Origin: an uncultured Collinsella sp.
GTDB taxonomy: Bacteria; Actinomycetota; Coriobacteriia; Coriobacteriales; Coriobacteriaceae
DNA: 9,278 nucleotides
NCBI GenBank assembly: GCA_900552875.1
Contig: USCS01000053.1
Location: 1 to 9,278 of the forward strand
Direction of reading: 5' to 3'
Part shown: in pieces, positions 5,450 through 9,278 of the stretch
Position numbering within the stretch: the stretch's first letter is position 1
Layout: every line of letters starts with the position of its first letter
Notes under the pieces: model-generated
Databases searched by the model: none
The model's input: only the letters and a program-made list of their open reading frames with translations
Told to the model about the DNA's origin: nothing
Made by a program: the position numbers and the translations under genes

Positions 5450-8434
5450 ATGGGCAACGCCATGCATCAATACGCCCTCTTTGGGACCGCACAATTTAAA
5501 TACGATCAGACGATCACACATATATCGGACCAACACCGACAAATCGTCATTTGCAACAACGGTTCAGACGTACGCTACGCAACGCTAGAAGAGTGGGAAG
5601 AAGCTGGCGCTTTGTTCGATGAACGAGCGCAAATCGAGGGCATCGTCACCAGCGCGAGCCCAGCACGCGATAAACTCGAGCTCTTTCGCAGTCTCTTTAC
5701 CGGGCGCAAAGATGTTTACGCTCATGGATATCGCAGAAAGGACGGGGGCATTGGCTATACGCCTGCTTGTGCTAATGAGTGGGAGCCAGGAATTTGCCCC
5801 AAAGCAGCCCATCAAAGAGTTAAATGTGTAGAATGCAGCAATCGCGTCTTCCCGGAATTAAGCGATGCCGCAATCATTGCTCACTTTAAAGGCAACGATG
5901 ACCGGTTCCGCGATGTCCTCGGGCAATATGTTCTCGATAGGAACTGCAACACGAAAGTTCTCGTCATCGATTTTGACAAAGCGGACTGGAAAGAGGCAAC
6001 AAATGCCGTACGGCTTGTTGCAATGCGACGGGGCATTAACGCCGCCGTTGAGCGCTCAAGGTCCGGCAACGGCGCCCACATCTGGTTTTTCTTCCTCGAG
6101 CCAATCAGCGCAAAGGCTGCCCGAGAGTTTGGAAGTTGCCTCATAACCGAAGCTGCGGCGCATAATAAGACAATCACGTTCGAGGCCTTTGATCGAATGC
6201 TACCCGCTCAGGCCACTATTCCCGATGGAGGCTTCGGAAACCTCATCGCACTCCCCTTTCAAGGCAAGGCGCAACGTGAAGGAAATAGTGTATTTGTAGA
6301 CGAACAATTCAAGCCCTTTCCCGACCAATGGCTCTATCTATCACAAGTCCAGCTGATTCCGCGCTCGACGGTGCAAGATCTGATTGAGGCCCCTGGAAAC
6401 AACCCACACGGACCAGCAACAACTACGGTGGCAAACAAGGGCAAACGGTATGCCCAAAGACCACGAAAGCGACTACCACTCACATCGCGGGACTTTCCCT
6501 CATCGCTGCCCGTTATTCAAGCCGATATGCTGTACATTCCCGAGAAGTCTCTGAGTCCAGCAGCTCAAATGGAAATCCGCGGACTTGCGACATTTGCCAA
6601 TCCGGCATTCTATCGCGCGCAGTCCATGCATCAATCAGTATTCGGCAAACCGCGACTCATAGACCTTAGCGAACTGAGAGATGGTCATGTTGCAATTCCC
6701 CGGGGCTGCAAAACTCAACTTGAGCAGCTAGTTCAAGAGACCGGCGTTACCGCCCACTATTCAGACGAGCGCAAATCGGGTAATCCGATTGTTATGGCAT
6801 TTAAAGGAGTCCTTCGCCCTGAGCAGCAAATCGCCGCTGATCAGATGCTCATATACGAAGACGGAATCATGTCCGCACCGACAGGCTTCGGTAAAACAGT
6901 CGTCGGAGCTTATCTTATTGCATCCATTGGTCTTCCAACGCTCGTCATCGTTCCCAAAACCGCACTCATAACCCAATGGAAATCCCAGCTCGAGCGATTT
7001 ATCGACATTACGGACAACAGGGAGCCCGTCCGAACCCCAAAAGGACGAATCAGCAAAAGGCAGCCTCCGGTCATCGGACAAATAGGAGGAGGCAAAATGG
7101 CCGTAAGCGGCCTCGTCGACATCGCTTCGTTCCAGTCGTTATCTGGCAAAGACCGCCAAACCGGAGAGCCGATAGTTAAGGGCCTTGTTCGTAATTACGG
7201 CCTCATTATCTGCGACGAATGCCACCATGCCGCCGCACCACAGCTCGAGCTTATTCTCAAGTCCGCCCCGGCCAAATACGTATACGGCCTTTCTGCGACG
7301 CCAGAACGATCCGACGGCCTTACGCGGGCGCTCTCCATGCTCTGCGGCCCGCTCCGTTATGTTATCGATCCAAAAGCGCAAGCGATTCAGCAGGGCATCC
7401 AGCGCATCGTACGGCCTCGTTTTACTGGAATTCGACTACCCGCCTACGAGCCAGGTGCAAACTTCAATCAGATTCTCGACCTGCTGTGCACGCATGCAGC
7501 TAGAAACGAATTGATTGTCAACGACGCTATTGAAGCTGCGTCAAACGGCCGGCATCCGCTCGTGCTGACTAAAAGGAAAAAGCATGCCGAGGAGCTGTTC
7601 GGGATGCTCAAAAACCAAGGACACGAACCCGTTCTCCTGACCGGGGAAATCGACGCCAAAGAAAGAAAAACGATACTGAGCAGTCTTCCCCGCTTCGAGC
7701 ATGAACATCGAATCATCGTCGCCACCGAAAGCCTTTTGGGCGAGGGCTTCGATCTGTCCTACCTTGACACTCTACTCATTGCCACGCCGATATCGTGGGA
7801 CGGCAGCATCACACAGCAGGCGGGCAGGCTCCATAGAAGCCACGAGGGCAAGCGACGGGTTGAGATATTCGACTACGTTGATTTATCTATACCCATGCTC
7901 GCCCGCATGTACCAGAAGAGACTCAAGACCTACGCCAAGCTCGGGTACGAAGTCTACGTGACCGGAGGCAGCGAGCAGTCCGATCAAAACATTCTCATAG
8001 AACCGGCTAATGCCGTAGAGACTCTGGTTGAAGACATCGTTGGCGCCGCCAAGAGTATCTTCATTGCCGCGCCCTACGCATCCGCCGCCTGCCTCGCAAA
8101 GCTCGGCGACGCAATCAAAGGTGCCACTGCCCGAGGGATTGCTCTTGAGTTTTTCATTGCCTCGACTCCGCGCGAAGATGCAAGCGAGACTTTGGCAGAA
8201 ATGAACGTCGAGCATGCCATTAGAGCAGAAGGACGTTTGTGTGCAGCGATAATTGACGAAGAAACTATCTGGTACGGAACGATCCCGCTACTAGCTTTCC
8301 CCAAGAAAGAAGACTGCAGCATCAGGTTCAAAAACAGCGAGATCGCAGCGGAGCTCTTAGACGAAATCAACCACAAGGGAAAGCCAGATGCCACGTCAAC
8401 AGGCAGGACATCCCCACCATTTGCGGTGGAATAG
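5450..8434 (+). CDS. TOTE-type primase-helicase: AEP domain + SF2 helicase + PLD-like C-terminus
   Basis: A 994-residue multidomain protein that would act on DNA, probably in defence against invading DNA or mobile elements, as proposed for 'TOTE' conflict proteins. Order: an unassigned N-terminus (1-80); a Cys motif C107-x8-C-x9-C-x2-C129, likely zinc-binding; an AEP primase/polymerase domain with the metal pair D174-F-D176, SGNGAHIWFFF with H210, and FDRMLPAQ...GGFGNLIALPFQ (247-271), with D248 a candidate third acid; a connector (about 330-455) with FANPAFYRAQ and IPRGC; then a helicase with Walker A APTGFGKT (476-483), DECHH (589-593), SATPERSD (615-622) and motif VI QQAGRLHR (789-796). 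Residues ~854-975 resemble phospholipase D folds (DEETIWYG and CSIRF blocks) but the HKD motif is degenerate. ATG 5450 has AAGGA (5435-5439) 10 nt upstream; ATG 5462 is less well placed. The stop codon lies within hairpin repeat 2. Third-position base use is clearly less G/C-biased than in flanking genes, suggesting transfer. Confidence 0.88.
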   Translation: MGNAMHQYALFGTAQFKYDQTITHISDQHRQIVICNNGSDVRYATLEEWEEAGALFDERAQIEGIVTSASPARDKLELFRSLFTGRKDVYAHGYRRKDGGIGYTPACANEWEPGICPKAAHQRVKCVECSNRVFPELSDAAIIAHFKGNDDRFRDVLGQYVLDRNCNTKVLVIDFDKADWKEATNAVRLVAMRRGINAAVERSRSGNGAHIWFFFLEPISAKAAREFGSCLITEAAAHNKTITFEAFDRMLPAQATIPDGGFGNLIALPFQGKAQREGNSVFVDEQFKPFPDQWLYLSQVQLIPRSTVQDLIEAPGNNPHGPATTTVANKGKRYAQRPRKRLPLTSRDFPSSLPVIQADMLYIPEKSLSPAAQMEIRGLATFANPAFYRAQSMHQSVFGKPRLIDLSELRDGHVAIPRGCKTQLEQLVQETGVTAHYSDERKSGNPIVMAFKGVLRPEQQIAADQMLIYEDGIMSAPTGFGKTVVGAYLIASIGLPTLVIVPKTALITQWKSQLERFIDITDNREPVRTPKGRISKRQPPVIGQIGGGKMAVSGLVDIASFQSLSGKDRQTGEPIVKGLVRNYGLIICDECHHAAAPQLELILKSAPAKYVYGLSATPERSDGLTRALSMLCGPLRYVIDPKAQAIQQGIQRIVRPRFTGIRLPAYEPGANFNQILDLLCTHAARNELIVNDAIEAASNGRHPLVLTKRKKHAEELFGMLKNQGHEPVLLTGEIDAKERKTILSSLPRFEHEHRIIVATESLLGEGFDLSYLDTLLIATPISWDGSITQQAGRLHRSHEGKRRVEIFDYVDLSIPMLARMYQKRLKTYAKLGYEVYVTGGSEQSDQNILIEPANAVETLVEDIVGAAKSIFIAAPYASAACLAKLGDAIKGATARGIALEFFIASTPREDASETLAEMNVEHAIRAEGRLCAAIIDEETIWYGTIPLLAFPKKEDCSIRFKNSEIAAELLDEINHKGKPDATSTGRTSPPFAVE

Positions 8435-8486
8435 GGACTGTTTTTTGGCGTATCAGCCGCCAATCAATCCCTATTCCACCGCAAGT
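8419..8486 (+). repeat. Hairpin repeat copy 2 (overlaps primase-helicase stop codon)
   Basis: A 17-bp perfect inverted repeat (8421-8437 with 8468-8484, starting TTGCGGTGG) plus an outer wobble pair and A-T pair. The centre keeps GGC...GCC around GTATCA. Copy 1 at 4862-4927 shares the arms and most of the centre in the same orientation. The arm encodes the last residues FAVE and the TAG stop (8432-8434) of the primase-helicase. The element lies between two convergent genes, 14 nt before the toxin stop at 8500, so it could end both transcripts, though no T run follows it on either strand. Confidence 0.85.
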
Positions 8487-8499
8487 TAAAAGCGAGTGG

Positions 8500-8808
8500 C
8501 TAGCTCAGTGGGCCCTGGAACAGTTCCTCATGCGAGCCCATTCTGACCAGTCGGATCACAGGATTAGTCTTATGGGGAAGATAAAGAACGACCACATCGA
8601 CCAAGCCATCGGATAGGTGGAAATCAATGTGGCCGTTGTAGTTTCCGCCCGGGTTTGAGAGCTCGTGGGCGCCGTACTCCGCTGGAAGCGACCCATGGGC
8701 CACAAGCTCTGCAACCGCCGCTTTAAACTCGCTCTTTAGCTGCGGATGGATGCGCATCGTCCGTTTGTAATCCACCTTAAACTGAGCCTCGACTTTAATC
8801 TCAAACAT
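8500..8808 (-). CDS. Type II toxin, YafQ/RelE-superfamily mRNA interferase
   Basis: A 102-residue toxin of the RelE/ParE fold, YafQ-like branch, which cleaves mRNA on the ribosome when not bound by its antitoxin. The N-terminus MFEIKVEAQFKVDYKR matches the family's beta strand plus basic helix. The core 'HELSNPGGNYNGHIDFHLSDG' (48-68) corresponds to the YafQ H-x-L-x-G-x(n)-G-x-x-D-x-H region, and GSHEELF (91-97) to the C-terminal GSHxxLF. Candidate catalytic residues are H48, H64, D67 and H93, all kept, so the toxin should be active. Its ATG is only 2 nt after the antitoxin stop, implying translational coupling. It is convergent with the primase-helicase gene. The antitoxin-first order is typical. 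Target codon preference cannot be read from sequence. Confidence 0.9.
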   Translation of the reverse strand: MFEIKVEAQFKVDYKRTMRIHPQLKSEFKAAVAELVAHGSLPAEYGAHELSNPGGNYNGHIDFHLSDGLVDVVVLYLPHKTNPVIRLVRMGSHEELFQGPLS

Positions 8809-8810
8809 CG

Positions 8811-9110
8811 CTAGTCCTCATCGAGGAACGATATAAGCTCACCAGCGTTATTGAATGACGGGCTGTCGTCCGGCAAAATCCCCAACTCATGAGCCTCGGC
8901 GATCACCATGGCGCGTCTCGTCGCCTCGTTGGGCACCTCCGCCCTTCCTACAATCTCAAAAGGAATCTTTCGCTGATTTACCAGCTGCCGAACGGCAAGA
9001 TTGAGATAGGAATTGAGGCTGAGGCCGACCGAATCCAAGAACTCAGTCGCCTGCTCCTTGAGCCCCTCTTCGATTCGAACCGTCGTAGGCTTAACTGTTG
9101 CTGTAGACAT
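8811..9110 (-). CDS. Type II antitoxin, RelB/DinJ family (ribbon-helix-helix)
   Basis: A 99-residue antitoxin that should neutralise the downstream YafQ-like toxin and repress its own operon. The N-terminal segment KPTTVRIEEGLKEQATEFLDSVGLSLNSYLNLAVRQLV (about 7-45) is a classic RelB/DinJ ribbon-helix-helix: a beta strand (TTVRI), helix A, the G-L-S turn and helix B. KIPFEI follows as in DinJ. The C-terminal half is acidic and probably disordered, ending SFLDED, the toxin-wrapping part in this family. ATG 9110 is preceded by GAGGAGG (9117-9123) with 6 nt spacing, a much stronger site than most in the window, consistent with excess antitoxin. A TATACT -10 hexamer at 9142-9147 and a 50-bp palindrome at 9151-9200 lie upstream. 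Confidence 0.92.
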   Translation of the reverse strand: MSTATVKPTTVRIEEGLKEQATEFLDSVGLSLNSYLNLAVRQLVNQRKIPFEIVGRAEVPNEATRRAMVIAEAHELGILPDDSPSFNNAGELISFLDED

Positions 9111-9141
9111 TTGCGACCTCCTCGCTCTCGTCTTTTACACC

Positions 9142-9147
9142 AGTATA
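9142..9147 (-). promoter_or_regulatory. Candidate -10 hexamer (TATACT) of the toxin-antitoxin operon
   Basis: On the minus strand TATACT lies about 32 nt before the antitoxin ATG, leaving room for a short leader with the GAGGAGG site. The -35 position with 17-bp spacing falls inside the 50-bp palindrome (9151-9200) and is not a good consensus match, so binding of a repressor there would block RNA polymerase. Confidence 0.5.
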
Positions 9148-9150
9148 CCC

Positions 9151-9200
9151 AATATGCATGGCAATCTGATGTTAAATAACATCAGATTGCCATGCATATT
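9151..9200. promoter_or_regulatory. 50-bp near-perfect palindrome, likely operator of the toxin-antitoxin operon
   Basis: Arms of 24 bp (9151-9174 and 9177-9200, outer ends AATATGCATGG and CCATGCATATT) are exact reverse complements around a 2-nt AA centre. Each arm contains ATGCAT, itself a palindrome. It sits directly upstream of the -10 hexamer and overlaps the -35 region, the usual place of RelB/DinJ operators. It is not followed by a T run on the minus strand, so a terminator for the gene ending at 9224 is less likely. The regulatory role is inferred; the palindrome is directly seen. Confidence 0.65.
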
Positions 9201-9223
9201 CATGTCGCGTGGGCACGATTGAT

Positions 9224-9278
9224 CTACATCAGCCCGCTCAGGGCGATGTCGACGGCCTCGTTGAGGTCGTCGGTAATG
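9224..9278 (-). CDS. C-terminal end of an unidentified protein (cut by window edge)
   Basis: The minus strand reads ITDDLNEAVDIALSGLM then TAG (stop at 9224-9226). The codon use is G/C-rich at third positions like the housekeeping genes here, and the peptide looks like an amphipathic C-terminal helix. Seventeen residues are too few to name a family. It would be transcribed toward the toxin-antitoxin operon, with the 50-bp palindrome between them. Confidence 0.5.
   Translation of the reverse strand, partial: ITDDLNEAVDIALSGLM

Noticed and set aside
4887..5588. 233-residue plus-strand frame between the first hairpin and the primase-helicase
   Set aside because: It starts inside the hairpin, crosses both arms of the MITE-like element, overlaps the real gene start by about 140 nt, and has no ribosome binding site or protein-like features.
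4862..8486. CRISPR array from the hairpin repeats
   Set aside because: Only two copies 3.5 kb apart with a gene between them; no regular spacer series.
1472..9141. Shared 11-mer CTTTTACACCA at 1472-1482 and 9131-9141
   Set aside because: Two short matches in A+T-richer intergenic DNA with different surroundings; most likely chance.
9151..9200. Intrinsic terminator for the gene ending at 9224
   Set aside because: The palindrome is A/T-rich and is followed on the minus strand by GGGTATACT and not a T run; an operator reading fits better.

Overview
The window looks like part of a chromosome from a high-GC gut actinobacterium of the Coriobacteriia, most likely Collinsella or a close relative. 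This is inferred from GC- and codon-rich genes, the Tat-type lipoprotein PstS and the general gene style; there is no rRNA or marker gene to prove it. Four blocks can be separated. (1) 1-1288, minus strand: the start of a phosphate uptake operon, pstS followed by pstC, which runs off the left edge. (2) 1518-3837, minus strand: a likely two-gene unit, a HAD-family phosphatase followed by a PepV-like M20 dipeptidase, ending at a clear intrinsic terminator at 1518-1544. (3) 3988-4848, plus strand: a DegV/FakB-type fatty-acid-binding protein, divergent from the HAD gene, with a small MarR-box-like dyad (3880-3895) between them. (4) 4862-9278: an accessory region.

The accessory region is the interesting part. 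One 994-residue gene (5450-8434, plus) fuses an N-terminal Cys4 motif, an archaeo-eukaryotic primase (AEP) domain, a superfamily 2 DEAD/DEAH-type helicase and a degenerate phospholipase-D-like tail. This is the architecture of the predicted 'TOTE' conflict/defence proteins. The gene is bracketed by two closely similar ~66-bp hairpin-forming elements in direct orientation (4862-4927 and 8419-8486). The downstream copy supplies the last codons and the stop codon of the gene. Between the first hairpin and the gene lies about 520 bp of A+T-richer DNA without a convincing gene. It contains a 229-bp MITE-like element (5016-5244) with 35/36-bp terminal inverted repeats that differ by a single base indel.

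Convergent to the primase-helicase gene is a type II toxin-antitoxin operon (YafQ-like toxin 8500-8808, RelB/DinJ-like antitoxin 8811-9110, minus strand). Upstream of its strong ribosome binding site and a TATACT -10 hexamer is a 50-bp almost perfect palindrome (9151-9200), a good candidate for the operator. The final 55 bases hold the 3' end of another, unidentified, minus-strand gene.

Taken together, housekeeping genes (phosphate transport, peptidase, phosphatase, DegV) adjoin a small defence-like island. It consists of a single-gene primase-helicase module carried between direct hairpin repeats, next to a toxin-antitoxin pair. Function in defence and mobility of the cassette are inferences from family knowledge and repeat layout, not shown by the sequence alone.
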